Shown piece by piece: positions 1 through 13,004 of a stretch of DNA of 64,000 nucleotides. The position numbers and the translations under genes were made by a program. The stretch comes from Panopea generosa. Its lineage: Eukaryota > Mollusca > Bivalvia > Adapedonta > Hiatellidae. Positions within the stretch are counted from its first letter, which is position 1. Every line of letters starts with the position of its first letter. The stretch lies in contig CM055907.1 in assembly GCA_029582155.1 (NCBI GenBank), positions 35,284,992 to 35,348,991 of the forward strand. The letters are read 5' to 3'. The notes below the pieces were generated by a model. That model was not told where the DNA came from, made no database searches, and saw only the letters and a list, made by a program, of their open reading frames with translations.

Positions 1-1589
1 AATATAAGCACTGAGCTTATTTTGAAATCGAGCTAAAATAAATCAGTGTACATTAAATGTCGACACTGTACTTTAACGCTGTCGCTGAGCGGTGTAGTCC
101 TGATATCTACAATTACACAACAAAGAAAGCACACAATGGCCTACATTACGGATATGTTACAGTAGATAAAGTCGATGTTTATAAATATATATCAATATTT
201 GTGCTGCGCAGTACAATAAGCTTTCAAGGTCTTGTCCCACAATCATACGTAGATGTTGTTTTCTAAATACTACAATGTCATAGCGGTTAGTTTGTGTGTA
301 TATTGTATACAAAATTAACAGTCGTAATGAAAGTATTTCAGCAATTTTATAAATATTAAATTTACATGATAAAACTTTTTTTCAGTCGACCGGTTTTAAC
401 GCAACTCGGAGTTTTTGTACATGTACTCGTCCCGACATCAGTATTGGTGCCGGCATCGGCATCGACGTCGGCGTTGACGTCCCCGTCCCATCGACGTTAA
501 TATGTCAGTGCAAATTGTTCGTAAGTGTGCGTTGATTGATGGAACAACGCACAAACATACGTGCTTATAGTCTAATCTCAGAAAGTACGTAACATTTTTA
601 ACTTCTTATTCCAAAGTCAAAGTTATATTGAAGGGTCTTCTGGTCACATTTGCATTGAAACTATGCGATAAACTTAATTTTCAAGCTGTTCACATGTGTG
701 CATTACTTGCAGTTATATGATATTTGCACAAGAGTGATGATTAAACGTTGAGTCACTTTGTAATATAGAGGGCTGTTTGATTCAAGATAATGTGAATAGG
801 AGATATTGAGTTAAAGTTTTTGGAGAAGTTGTTTATATAATTGTATTACGATTCGTATCATGAAAATTGTTATTGATTTTCTATATGAACTATTGTTCAA
901 TTTTACCATTTTTATTGGTTTGAAAGGACATTAATACTGGTTAAACAGATTTAAAAGAAGAAACTATAACTAGCCAGAATTAGATGGAAACTGTCAATGA
1001 CAAGATTCTTTGAAGTTGTTATTACTCATCCAAGACTACGACCAATCATATGGCCAGAATAAACTGAAAGCATAAACCGATAATCTATATTTGTTTAAAA
1101 TGCACACACCAGGAAGACATTAACACAGCTGATCGCTAAAAGTGGTGAGACATTTCATATATAACAATATATGTGTTCAATACGACACTCTTTTAGATTA
1201 TATATTAAATGTCCCAGATGTTCGAGTATTATGCAGTGTTCTAACTACCTTTCTAAGTCGGTTAACGATATTGAATCTTTTTGCATTGTGTTGGTTATTA
1301 TTGGTCGAGTCTGGACTGCTTGTCAATGTGTTTTCCCAGATGACGTCACTAGCTCCACCTCACTAGCCAGGGTGGTAAGAAGGCATGGACTATTTTAGTG
1401 GAAATATGCTCATAAATTATGTCTTATTTCACAAATCCTTAAAAAAGATATTGATAAACTTCAAGTAAATATTTTGATAATATTAAATAGTTTATGAAGT
1501 TTAACAAACAAACATATAAGTTTTGCCTTGAACAACTTTTGCACCAGAACTAATGTGCACCATGGCAGGTTGTATACCAGATACGACGG
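1..1589. other. No gene recognised
   Basis: I see no convincing coding exon, RNA gene or mobile element here. Short ORFs at 57-266 and 1142-1398 have no recognisable domain. Around 420-505 there is a small CpG-rich patch (repeated GGCATCGGC/GACGTC-like words) in otherwise AT-rich DNA. It could be a CpG remnant or a diverged simple repeat. Confidence 0.5.
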
Positions 1590-4372
1590 TACCTAATGGA
1601 TATATCTTCTGTATATGTAATGTACATGCATATATTCTGTATATGTAATGTACATGTATATATTATGTATATGTAATGTACATGTATATTTTCTGTAAAT
1701 GTAATGTACATAGTAATATATTCTGTATATGTCATGTACATATATATAAATATATCTTCTGTATATGTAAGGTACATATATATCTTCTGTATATCTAAAT
1801 TAATGTACATGTATATCTTCTATATACGCAATATACATGCATATATTCTGTATATGTAATGTACACATATATCTTCTGTATATGTAATGTACATGTATAT
1901 CTTCGATATACGCTTTGTATATATGTATATATTCTGTATATGCAATGTATATGTATATCTTCTGTATACGCAATGTTCATGTATATATTTTGTATACATA
2001 ATGTACATGTATATATTCTGTATACGCAATGTACATATATATCTTCTGTATATGCAATGTCAAGTATATCTTCTGTATATGCAATGTACAAGTATATCTT
2101 CTGTAAATGCAATGTACATGTATATCTCCTGTATATCTTCTGTATATGTAATGTACATGTATATTGATTCTGTATATTGAATGTACATGTATATCTTCTG
2201 TATATGTAATGTACATGAATATCTTCTGTATATGTAATGTACATGTTTATCTTCTGTATATATAAAATATACATGTATATATTCTGTGTATGTAATGTAC
2301 ATGTTTATATTCTGTATAGGTTACGTACATGTTTATCTTCTCTATATGTAATGTACATGCATATCTTCTATAATACATCTTCTGTATATGTAATGTACAT
2401 GTTTATCTTCTCTATATGTAATGTACATGCATATCTTCTATAATATATATTCTGTATATGAAATGTACATGTATATATTCTGTATATGCAATGTACATGT
2501 ATATCTTCTGTATATGTAATGTACATGTATATATTCTGTATATGTAATGTACATGTTTATCTTCTGTATATGTAATGTACATGTATATATTCTGTATATG
2601 TAATGTACATGTATATTTTCTGTATATGTAAAGTACATGTACATGTTTATCTTCTGTATGTGTAACGTACATGTATATTGATTCTGTATATGCAATGTAC
2701 AGGTATATCCTCTGTATATGTAATGTACATGTATATATTCTGTATATGTAGTGTAAATGAACATCTTCTGTATATGTAATGTACATGTATATATTCTGTA
2801 TATGTAATGCACATGTATATTCTGTATATGTAACGTACATGTATATCTTCTGTATATGTAATGTTCATGCATATCTTCTATAATAATATATATTTTGTAT
2901 ATGAAATGTACATGTATATATTCCGTATATGTAATGTAACTGTATATATTCTGTATATTTAATGTACATGTATATATTCTATATATGTAATGTACATGTA
3001 TATCTTATGTATATGTTATGTACATGTTTATCTTCTGTATATGAAATGTACATGCATATCTTCTATAATAAATCTCCTGTATATGTAATGTACATGTATA
3101 TCTTCTGTATATGTAATGTACATGTATATATATATTCTGTATACGTAATGTACATGTATATATCTTCTGTATACGTAATGTACATGTATATATTTCTGTA
3201 TATGTAATGTACTTATATATATCATCTGTATATCTAATGTACATGTATATCTTCTGTTTATGTAATGTACATGCATATCTTTTATAATATATATTCTGTA
3301 TATGTTATGTAGATGTATATTTTATGTATATGTAATGTACAGGTATATATCTTCTGTATATGTAATGTACATGTATATATCTTCTGTATATTTAATGTTC
3401 ATGTATAAATCTTCTGTATTTGTAATGAACAGGTATATATTTTCTGTCTGTGTAATGTACATGTATATATATATTCTGTATATGTAATGTACATGTATAT
3501 ATTCTAATTATTTAATATACATGCATATATTCTATAATATATCTTCTGTATATGTAATGTACATGCATATCTTCTATAATATATATTCTGTATATGAAAT
3601 GTACATGCATATCTTCTATAATATATCTTCTGTATATGTAATGTACATGTTTATCTTCTGTATATGAAATGTACATGCATATCTTCTATAATATATCTCC
3701 TGTATATGTAATGTACATGTATATCTTCTGTATATGTAATGTACATGTTTATATATATTCTGTATACGTAATGTACATGTATATATCTTCTGTATACGTA
3801 ATGTACATGTATATATTTCTGTATATGTAATGTACATATATATATATCATCTGTATATCTTATGTACATATATATCTTTTGTATATGTAATGTACATATA
3901 TATCTTCTGTATATGTAATGTACATATATATCTTCTGTTTACGCAATGTTCATGTTTATATCTTCTGTATATGTAATGTACATGTATATATCTTCTGTAT
4001 ATGTAATGTACATGTGTATATATTCTGTGTATGTAATGTACATGTATATATCCTGTATATGAAATGTACATGTTTATATCTTCTGTATATGTAATGTACA
4101 TGTGTAAATATTCTGTATATGTAATGTACATGTATTTATATTCTGTATATGTAATGAACATATATATATGTAATGTACATGTATATATATTCTGTATATA
4201 TAATGTACATTTATGTATATTCTGTATATGTAATGTACATGTATATATTCTGTTTATTTAATGTACATGTATATATTCTGTATATGTAATGTACATGTAT
4301 ATATTCTGTATATGTAATGTACATGTATATATTCTGTGTATGTAATGTTCATGTTTATCATCTATAGTATAT
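1590..4372. repeat. 28-bp AT-rich minisatellite array (about 100 copies)
   Basis: The core is TTCTGTATATGTAATGTACA followed by TGTATAT, repeated with a period of 28 bp (for example ATGTACATGT at 2463, 2491 and 2519). Many units vary by 2-bp expansions of the TATA tract. The unit contains the palindrome ATGTACAT. All the overlapping Tyr/Ile/Cys-rich ORFs on both strands are products of the repeat, not genes. The array ends abruptly near 4372, where unique sequence begins. Confidence 0.95.
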
Positions 4373-4685
4373 ATTATGATTAGCTTGATTACCCTGATGT
4401 ATTTTGAGTTTGTCCCGCTGTCGTGGTTCTTTGCTTTAAATGGATCGTCTGCTGTTTGACATTTTATGTTCTCATTTTCTTGTTATGGTTTTTAAGATCT
4501 ATTTTTATTGGTATTTTGTGGCAACTTTTAGAGGAACATTCAATAAATGTGCGTATGTGAAAAATAGTAATTATCTCTGACTTTCAGTTTAAGAAAGACA
4601 AATGACAGGTTATAAGAAGACAACTGATTAAATGATCCCAAGGTTTTTCTGTACTTTGATATTCATTAAACATTATGCATAAAGA
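4373..4685. other. Short unique spacer, no gene
   Basis: Unique AT-rich sequence lies between the 28-bp array and a LINE 3' end. No coding signal was seen. Confidence 0.5.
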
Positions 4686-5400
4686 GATTCAAGATTCAAG
4701 ATTCAAATTCTTTATTTAGTAATTTAAACATATAATGTTTCTCATTACACACAAATTCAGATAATAAATGTAACACATGACACATAGATAATAGATCAAT
4801 ATTATGTTAGATTCTTTTAAATTAGAAAATTTCGTTATTTAAATACATATATTTTAATAGATTTTGAGGTTGGACAAATATAAATTAAACATTTAAATAC
4901 TTTGTCAAGTAAATACTTGAATAGATCAACACAAAAAGATAGATTTATTTATCATGTATTTTGATTGTACAAGGAGTTGCGAGTACTAAAAGCTTGATGA
5001 ATAAACTTACACAAATTTAACAAGACTGAATACTTCTTACTTTGCATTAACTCAATGAATTTTATCATACTTGGCCGTTTATAATAATATGATTTAATAA
5101 AGCTTTTACAGATATCCTGATAACTAGGACATAGTAACACAAAATGGTATTCATCGTCTATGTCGTTAAAGTTACATAGAGTACAATAACGCAAGTTACG
5201 TTCAATTCTGTTCTGTGCATAACGACCGGTTTCAACTTTCAACTGATATGAAGATAATCTTAATCTTGCCATAGGAATTCTTAATTTTCTTGGAAGCATA
5301 TCTAAATAATTTTCGAATTCTAAAGTAGTTTTTAACATTTTATAAGTACATAGTGAACGAGAGTTACATCTTTGTAATGACTTTATACTTTAATTGATGG
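4686..5400 (-). mobile_element. Non-LTR retrotransposon (LINE) 3' fragment
   Basis: On the minus strand 5338-4952 reads as 128 codons ending in a stop. The protein has the look of the extreme C-terminus of CR1/RTE-type LINE proteins: a stretch RLRLSSYQLKVETGRY, then a zinc-knuckle-like CTLCNF...DDEYHFVLLCPSYQ (C-x2-C...H...C). The frame continues upstream to about 5400 without a clear start. The 3' side ends at about 4686 in short direct repeats of GATTCAA, as many CR1-like LINEs do. The element is strongly 5'-truncated and lacks reverse transcriptase and endonuclease. The family call is by sequence style; the exact clade is uncertain. Confidence 0.75.
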
Positions 5401-5435
5401 CGAAAACATGTCCACGGCTATGATTAATATTAAAA

Positions 5436-5735
5436 TGCCCAACGGGCCAACAATTATAAAATTGCCCCAAGAGCCATACAACAATTATTCAATTACCCCA
5501 ACGGGCCAACAATTATAAAATTGCCCCAAGAGCCATACAACAATTATTCAATTACCCCAACGGGCCAACAATTATTCAATTGCCCCAACAGGCATACAAT
5601 AATTATTCATCTGCCCCAACAAGCATACAACACTTATTCAATTGCCTAAACAGGCATGCAATTACTATTCAGTTGCCCAAACAGGCATACAACAAATATT
5701 CACATGCCCCAACAGGCCTACATTATTATTCAATG
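5436..5735. repeat. 31-bp minisatellite (about 9-10 copies)
   Basis: Units resemble CAATTATTCAATTGCCCCAA followed by CAGGCATACAA. The first part shows a 59-62 bp higher-order alternation between a CGGGCC form and a GAGCC form. It directly abuts the LINE fragment. The overlapping 69-codon ORF is a repeat product. Confidence 0.85.
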
Positions 5736-5852
5736 TTCAATTCAATTCAAAACGATAACCACGCCTTGTGCAGATCAGAGGAACAGTAACGTTCAAAATT
5801 AGTTGCCCATCCCTGTGCTGATAATCAGTGGCTATGCATTGAAGACTTTCAT

Positions 5853-6030
5853 ATTAGTTTAGTTTAAACTTATTTATTTTATTTCGATGTGAAACAAGTT
5901 CTTACAACTTAGCCAAATCACGCTCGAAGTCTTCCTGTGTAGAACCAGTACAAAGCATATGCGAAAAAAGTGTCTTGCTCAAGGACACTACACATAGCCG
6001 GTGCTCTACCACTTGACCATGCGCTCCACT
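5853..6030 (-). mobile_element. tRNA-derived SINE (family 1), internally deleted
   Basis: Read on the minus strand, it starts with a tRNA-like head (GAGCGCATGGTCAAGTGGTA, an A-box-like element). It continues with the tail shared by other copies in the window: TGTCCTTGAGCAAGACAC, GTACTGGTTCTAC and CTTCGAGCGTGATTTGGC, and ends in AAATAAATAAGTT-type sequence. The part of the head with the B box is deleted compared with the copies at 47133 and 52118. Confidence 0.8.
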
Positions 6031-6597
6031 ACCATATTCAATTGTATATTGTTGAGTTCTCGGTTACCGCCATAATTAAGAATGTTAACATTTACTGAAC
6101 CCAGTGAAAAGAGGTCATGCAAATATAAAAGCAGATATTTCCACTTATAATCATTTTAATCATATGTATAAAGTATCACTTCTAAAGTCCTCTATTAACA
6201 AAATACACTAGTCTACATTGTTCAACTGACTGAGGCGCGACTAGGGGTATTCAATTACACTCACGTAGTTTAAACGCTGAGATAAATTAATCTATTATTA
6301 ATTTAATTTATCATAAATCTTATTATATATGAGTCTGAATGGAAACAGATTTTAAAGTTACTGGACAAGGTAAAAAAATTCTACGAATTCAGAAACATTT
6401 TATAGCGCATTTTAAGCTTGTGTGTGCATGTGACAGAGAAGCTAAACAGTTAAGTCAAATAATAACATGTTCTTTTCTTTTTTTGCACAAAACTACAAGT
6501 ACAATCTGACAAATTAATACAACGGAGTATCGAAATTGATAGATGTTTACAATAAGCACGATAATACACTCATGTATATCATAAGACTCTAACTTCA
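6031..6597. other. Unique AT-rich spacer, no gene
   Basis: No ORF of interest, RNA gene or repeat was recognised between the SINE and the 49-bp array. Confidence 0.45.
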
Positions 6598-7843
6598 ACC
6601 GTGTAAGATGATCCAAAACAACTTTATTTTAGTAGATACGTATACATCTGTGTAAGATGATCCAAAACAACTTTATTTTAGTAGATACGTATACATCTAT
6701 GTAAGATGATCCAACACAACTTTATTTTAGTAGATACGTATACATCTGTGTTTGATGATCCAACACAACTTTATTTTAGTAGATACGTATACATCTGTGT
6801 AAGATGATCCAACACAACTTTATTTTAGTAGATACGTATACATCTGTGTAAGATGATCCAACACAGCTTTATTTTAGTAGATACGTATACATCTGTGTAA
6901 GATGATCCAAAACAGCTTTATTTTAGTAGATACGTATACATCTGTGTAAGATGATCCAACACAACTTTATTTTAGTAGATACGTATACATCTGTCTAAGA
7001 TGATCCAAAACAGCTTTTTTTAGTAGATACGTATACATCTGTGTAAGATGATCCAACACAACTTTATTTTAGTAGATACGTATACATCTGTGTAAGATGA
7101 TCCAAAACAACTTTATTTTAGTAGATACGTATAAGTAGAAACGTATACATCTGTGTAAGATGATCCAACACAACTTTATTTTGGTAGATACGTATAAATC
7201 TGTGTAAGATGATCCAACACAACTTTAATTTGGTAGATACGTATAAATCTGTGTAAGATGATCCAACACAACTTTATTTTAGTAGATACGTATACATCTG
7301 TGTAAGATGATCCAACACAACTTTATTTTAGTAGATACGTATACATCTGTGTAAGATGATCCAACACAATTTATTTTAGTAGATACGTATACATCTGTGT
7401 AAGATGATCCAACACAACTTTATTATAGTAGATACGTATACATCTGTGTAAGATGATCCAAAACAACTTTATTTTAGTAGATACGTATACATCTGTCTAA
7501 GATGATCCAAAACAACTTTATTTTAGTAGAAACGTATACATCTGTGTAAGATGATCCAAAACAACTTTATTTTAGTAGATACGTATACATCTGTGTAAGA
7601 TGATCCAAAACAACTTTATTTTAGTAGATACGTATACATCTGTGTAAGATGATCCAAAACAACTTTATTTTAGTAGATACGTATAAATCTGTGTAAGATG
7701 ATCCAAAACAACTTTATTTTAGTAGATACGTATAAATCTGTGTAAGATGATCCAAAACAACTTTATTTTAGTAGATACGTATAAATCTGTGTAAGATGAT
7801 CCAAAACAACTTTATTTTAGTAGATACGTATAAATCTGTGTCA
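6598..7843. repeat. 49-bp tandem array (about 25 copies)
   Basis: The unit reads GTGTAAGATGATCCAACACA, ACTTTATTTTAGTAGATACG, TATACATCT with a period of 49 bp (6601, 6650 and so on). Copies differ mainly by ACACAAC/AAACAAC and CATCT/AATCT, and the TAAATC form is concentrated at the right end. Near 7120-7150 one unit carries a short extra duplication. There are no unique spacers between repeats, so it is a satellite and not a CRISPR array. Confidence 0.95.
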
Positions 7844-8542
7844 CTGAATACACATATAATGTATTACATCACGCATATTCAAAACAAAAACCCGGCATTT
7901 ATCAAGAGCGCAATAGCTACAACTTTCTATATTTCATTCCAACTCGATTAAAGAAACGCAACCTCCGATATCCTTAATATGACTTTATCCCAAACAATAG
8001 AAAACATATTACAAACAAGATGCGCATTCAATGGATACAACCACCAAAGTCGCATTGACACAATTAACATAAGGACTAACTGAAGTAAGTACACTACATG
8101 CATGGACAACAGGGGTAATTGCCTTGGAACTATCAGCAGCACAATTTGTTACTTGGGAGCTTAAAACTGATCTACGGGTATAATTGACCTCGCTCTTTCT
8201 CGTCGTCGTATCATACGACGAGAGAGAGAGAGCTAATAAACGTAAACATGTAACACTTTTCTCTTGCAAACACGACAGCATTCACGTGTGTGTATTGTAA
8301 ACCATAGACACATATAAACAGAAACAAGTGATCTTAAGTGCAAATATAACCAATGACTTTGTAGAACCAAGATCGACGTAAGGGCATGTAAATACGGAGG
8401 TGTGTACACGTATCCAGCGTCTCTGTCCATTTAACGCTTTTGGTGGAATTTACCATAATTGAGTGCTAAGTCCTTCTGATCGTCGAACAATTAAAGAGGA
8501 AACCGAGATTGTCGACTGTAAATGGACCAACCACCAAACATA
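7844..8542. other. No gene recognised
   Basis: Short overlapping ORFs on the minus strand (7948-8430) have no recognisable domain, and their composition does not suggest coding. A small GA run occurs near 8220-8232. Confidence 0.4.
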
Positions 8543-8850
8543 CATCGTCGGTTACCCACGTGTAATCCATTCCGATACTCTCCATTTATCACCCGTGGGA
8601 TATTACACTAGGTTTGCGTCGTTTCTACCAAGCCACAGCGCAGCATTATGATTGGTTCCTTCACGAGTTCATGAAGAGAACGTTATCTAATCGCAACGTT
8701 AGTTTCCTGTAAACGCTGTTTTGATAAGGCGTTAACGTGTGCTGTATTTTGTTCTGTTCTGTTCAAATTAAACGACGCAGAGCTAGCGTAATTTACCACG
8801 GGTGATGTATGGAAAGTATCGGAATTGACACCCGTGCGTATCCGACGATG
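8543..8850. mobile_element. Foldback element / MITE with about 82-bp inverted arms
   Basis: The left arm 8543-8624 and the right arm 8770-8850 are imperfect inverted copies. CATCGTCGG at 8543 pairs with CCGACGATG ending at 8850. ATTCCGATACTCTCCAT pairs with ATGGAAAGTATCGGAAT. The inner ends GCGTCGTTT and AAACGACGC match exactly. About 145 bp of unrelated sequence forms the loop. No coding capacity was seen, and no target-site duplication could be fixed by eye. Confidence 0.7.
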
Positions 8851-10174
8851 CCAAACATACAGAACGTTGAAGATCAGAGGATCACAACCTTTGATATGTT
8901 GAGCAAATCGGGTTTAAACGTGACAACGATCAGTATATTCTATATATATATTTTCATTATAAGCCGAAAGAACATGAGTTTCAATTCTGTGATGGTTTTG
9001 TTGAATTGCATGAATCTCCCCGTACTTTGACTACTCTCTGTGTTATCATTTCTGATTCCTTGGGACCGTACAGCTTATTGACTTTGGTCGAGAATAGGAT
9101 AGGGGTCGTGAGATTAATTTTATGGTTCATAACTATCCTGAACGGTCTAAAGTCAAACACAATCTGCGGAGGAGCGATGCTTCTACTCAGAATCAGTTTG
9201 AAATCCTCCTTCACCATTTAAACTTGATATGGCATATATAATCCTTTTTGTATCAAGGTTTAAATAATTACCGTCGCATTCTTGTTTATCGAATCTATTT
9301 GTTGGAACAGTTTTTATAGCAAAGATAATCTTAAACATAATTGTTTTTATAAATCTGGCCAAGGGTTTGAAAAAACAACTGAACTAAGGATGCATTGAAT
9401 GGGTCACATTGTGACCAGTTATTATTATGCAATATGTGTAAAGCACATATGTGTCATAAATCATGGTTATCATAATGCATTATTAGAACGACACACATGT
9501 GCCATAAAAGTTTTATACATTACATCGACAGAAGCAAGGCACACATGTGCCATAATATCAGTAACATACATTGCAAATATTCAAAGAATACAGAATCATA
9601 TTCAGTATGATCAGAATAACTTATTGATAAACAGTATTTATCAATTGATGTTTCGTATTGTTGTGTAAATAGAATACATGTAACAATGTTTTTTTCTCTG
9701 ATATTCCGAGCACAAAGGTACTCCGGTATACGATGTTATGTGGAGTACAAAATATTTCAACGTCACCAAATCTCATAGAGGCCCCTGCATTATGCATCCA
9801 AATTTCCAACATATAAATAGGGGTTTGTGTGGAGCATCGGGATGGTGGTGGGTAACAATAAAACTATGTGCGATCGAAAAGTGTCTACAGTAATGATAAG
9901 ACAAAGGATCTCCACTGACCAGGTAACTGACCATTCAGCGACGAGCTAATCGGTCAGGCTTCCATCAGAGCTAATTGCGTGTTAATGGAGAGGCTTGCGT
10001 AATATATCAGGATTGCCACAGTCGGTGTGAAAATACTGCGATAAGACCAATTAATCGATACACGCTGTCCTTAGCTCGAATTATAAAACACGCTATGATT
10101 TTCATAGCTATTATATATATTTACAAGCAATCAATAAAAGCAGCATGATATCCTTGTTAATTACAAATGAACTC
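8851..10174. other. No gene recognised
   Basis: A stretch at 9435-9560 holds three spaced copies of a CACACATGTGCCATAA-like motif containing the palindrome CACATGTG, probably a diverged repeat. The remainder is unique and shows no coding signal. Confidence 0.4.
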
Positions 10175-10895
10175 TTAAAGGGTACCGCATGTCAGAATAT
10201 AAATAGCCATTTATCGTTAAATAGACATGTAACTAACACAAAAATCAACAAATTTTATTTGAACGAAATTTATCAAGTGAGAAAAACGATATTAAATATC
10301 ATGATTTCAAGCGTTTCCTATATATCATGGGCGCCGCCATTTTAAAGCTCTTTTATGCTGGAGGTTTTCGGTGACGTCATAGCTGCACTTCCGTTCTAGT
10401 TCTCGCGAAAATTTTATTGTGTCGTTAGTGACTGCTCTCTACTGATACTCTTTTGTATATACACTAATTCACGTAAACATTGATAGATAGATATACAGTA
10501 CATAAGTGGACATCGAAGGAAGATAATTAAACGCGAAAACTATTCTGAATTGAAGGACTTAACCCATAAACATTGTTTTCTTCAGCGGCATAAGTAGGTG
10601 GAGTAATGCGATATGTTTTGTGGGCAGCGTTGTTTTTAGTTTTCCTAATATGTGATTTCACATTGCTTCAGTGTCAAGCTTCTGGCGACATCACGCGCAA
10701 AACGCCTTATACTTTCGGGTAGGACTTAAGACTGCAGAATGAAGCGTACCAATGCCTTGGCGAACCACTACCAAAGCATACAATTGCTGATGATTTCAGT
10801 ACGAAGATTACCATAATTATGCGATATACATATAGACTTAGTGTATATTATCCAGTGAGAATCTCTTAAAAATGTGCTAATAACATATAGCTCAA

Positions 10896-11100
10896 CTGGC
10901 TTCTGTTTCACCAACATTTTACTTAATTACTTAAAAACTTAATTAAGTTTTGACTGGTTATTTATCTATTATATAATCAATATCATTGACACAATATGCA
11001 GTTTAACTTGAACCAGTCTAAAATCATGATCACCTGGCTGCTTTTTTTAGATTTAAGTTTTTAAGTATTTAAGTGTATGTTGGTGAAACAGGAGCCTGAT
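10896..11100. mobile_element. Small foldback element nested in the TTAA transposon
   Basis: GGCTTCTGTTTCACCAACAT near 10899 and its inverted partner ATGTTGGTGAAACAGGAGCC near 11077 end the element. The inner arms continue as ACTTAATTACTTAAAAACTT against AAGTTTTTAAGTATTTAAGT. Arms are about 50 bp around a loop of about 100 bp. This is a non-coding MITE-like hairpin inside the larger element. Confidence 0.6.
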
Positions 11101-11316
11101 TTCTGAAATTTAATTTGTAATTCAATATACTCTTTCAAAATATTGCGAAAATGATGTAGCAAACTTTCACAATCTTATAATTGCGTGCTGTTTAAACATG
11201 TGTGATAATCCAATTAACAATAAAAACAAGAGGTAAATGCCTAAACATAAGGTGTGAAAACGACATGGTATCTTAAAGTTATTATTAAAATACAAATTAA
11301 GGCCAATTAATTGTGA

Positions 11317-11395
11317 CAGTCCCGGTTAGCTCAGTCAGTTACGTGTCTAACTATCAATCCAGGTGTCTCGAGTTCGAATCCCCACCCGGCGACAA
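11317..11395 (+). mobile_element. tRNA-derived sequence (tRNA pseudogene or SINE head)
   Basis: The sequence has an A-box-like GTTAGCTCAGTCAGTTA and a perfect B-box-like GAGTTCGAATCCC at the expected spacing, and ends ACCCGGCGACA. The acceptor arms (TCCCGGT against ACCCGGC) pair only partly, and the D-arm lacks its GAGC partner, so a working tRNA is unlikely. It could be the head of a short SINE inserted in the surrounding transposon. Confidence 0.55.
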
Positions 11396-12354
11396 TTTCT
11401 GTGATGATTGACATACAACATTGTGTCTCAATATCATTTGTCTCTCACTGCTGATTCGAGTGGGAAAATTATCAGTTACTTGCGGTTGTTGGGTGTGCTC
11501 GAGTACTGGTTAACTTTTCAGGAAAAAGTGGTTAAGTTAACTGAACATCTGTACAGTAAGCCGTCGAAGGCAAAAAATGATGCTAAATATTCAGTCAACC
11601 ATTAATTGTTCATAAACTAATTTTATTAATTTTATAATCAATAGGCAATTTATATTATTGATATATGTTTTTTTCACAGTCAACTAGGTCATTTTTCTTG
11701 AATAGACATTTGAACTACCTCTACTTCGTAATGAAAAAAGATAAAGTAAAACCTTTGTTCCTTTATTTATTCATGAATACATGAAAAGTTATTTTTACTC
11801 TTAAAATAGTGTTCTGTTATACAATTTATGAAAAATATTCATAAAATCATACAACATATTTTTTTTACTTGTAAGTTTGCATTGATACTGAAACCCTAAT
11901 TAACTGAAAATGTTTAAATTAGTAATAAGGCATAATACTTTGTGATATAACATCCTGTCATAAACCCTGGGGTCATTAAATCTGGGGTGATTACGCTTAT
12001 TAGGGTACAATATGCACACTGTGGCAGGGTATTTCTCATTACCACATGGTGTGAATGTGGTGTTGGTGAATTATGAAAGCTCAGCAGGGTGCCAGTAGCT
12101 AGACAGTAATATACACTTTGTGCAATATGCCTGTAGACATTATATTTCATTTAACACTCCCTATAAGGAACAACATTCATACATGTTCAGGGAACTGGTA
12201 GAATAGATAATCATCATATATCAAATTGGGTAGTAACACCATTTGAATAACCAAAAGACAGTGCCAGTTATGTAAAACAACACAAAAAAACCAACTCATC
12301 CATGCTTCATCTAAATTTACTAAAAAGGGTATGAGATCAAAATTTTATAAGCCA

Positions 12355-12725
12355 TTTCTCAGTATGCAATAATGGCTGCACCAGCTAAACACGATAAGAA
12401 AAGAGATATAATTTTTTTTTTCTCAGACAGGTAAATATATGTAACAAAACATTTTCCCTTAAATTCCATTCCTGGTCTAAATAGTGTTTTTTTTTTTGAT
12501 AATGTATTGACTGAGTAGCAAACAGTATATACCCTGATAGTACAGCATGAATGTGCAGGCTCGCCTGGATCTACATCAACACTGACGGTAACAATGAACA
12601 ACTGTGCCGTCTCACTATTTCTATCGTTTTCTAATTCATTTAACTCTGCTTCAGAAAATTCTGGTTCAAAGTTGTGGAATTTAGTTGTAGTCCTTCTCCG
12701 TAACTGAAATCCATTTTATTATTCT
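12355..12725 (-). pseudogene. Decayed coding patch in the TTAA transposon
   Basis: Minus-strand reading from about 12720 to 12359 is open for about 115 codons. It includes an acidic stretch (FHNFEPEFSEAELNELEND) followed by FIVTVSVDVDPGEPAHSC. The composition is protein-like, but I do not recognise the family. From its position inside the element it may be a transposase or accessory exon remnant. A separate minus-strand ORF at 12150-11914 may belong to the same remnant. Confidence 0.3.
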
Positions 12726-13004
12726 TGCGAGTACTTTTACCGGTGACTATAATTGCACGTTTCGATATCTGCTGTAGCGTATAAATTAATTATGTTTTAA
12801 ACCGGAAGTGCAGTTATGACGTCACGCAGGTATCCAATATGGCGACTTCCACCACAACGTCGATGTGTGAAAATGACCGTAACAAAACGAGCTGATATAT
12901 CTTAATGGACTCGAATTTATGCATAATAATACAATTAATAGAAAGCTGAACTCATAGCTATTCATATTATCCTGTTTTATACACAGGATTGCGTTCCCCT
13001 TTAA

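Larger units (their letters stand above)
10175..13004. mobile_element. TTAA-flanked DNA transposon with long inverted ends (T2/Kolobok-like)
   Basis: Both ends sit at TTAA (10175-10178 and 13001-13004), followed inward by AGGGTACCGCATG at the left and, on the opposite strand, AGGGGAACGCAATCC at the right. Similarity between inverted ends extends well over 150 bp. A later matching block is GTGACGTCATAGCTGCACTTCCG on the left (10370-10395) and TGACGTCATAACTGCACTTCCG in inverse orientation on the right (near 12800-12827). TTAA duplications with AGGGR-type ends are what is known for the T2/Kolobok group, so that assignment is inferred. The 2.8-kb interior contains a nested foldback element, a tRNA-derived sequence and a decayed minus-strand coding patch, so the element is probably dead. 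Confidence 0.6.

Noticed and set aside
1550-4261. Many Tyr/Ile/Cys-rich ORFs on both strands
   Set aside because: All arise from the 28-bp repeat. Frames change with each indel and there is no domain or splice context.
6598-7843. Direct repeats resembling a CRISPR array
   Set aside because: Repeats are contiguous 49-bp units without unique spacers, in a eukaryotic context.
8809-9221. Overlapping ORFs of 71-78 codons on both strands
   Set aside because: No domain, opposite-strand overlap, and partly inside a foldback element.
11317-11395. Functional tRNA gene
   Set aside because: Acceptor and D-arm pairing are incomplete although the box A and box B motifs remain.
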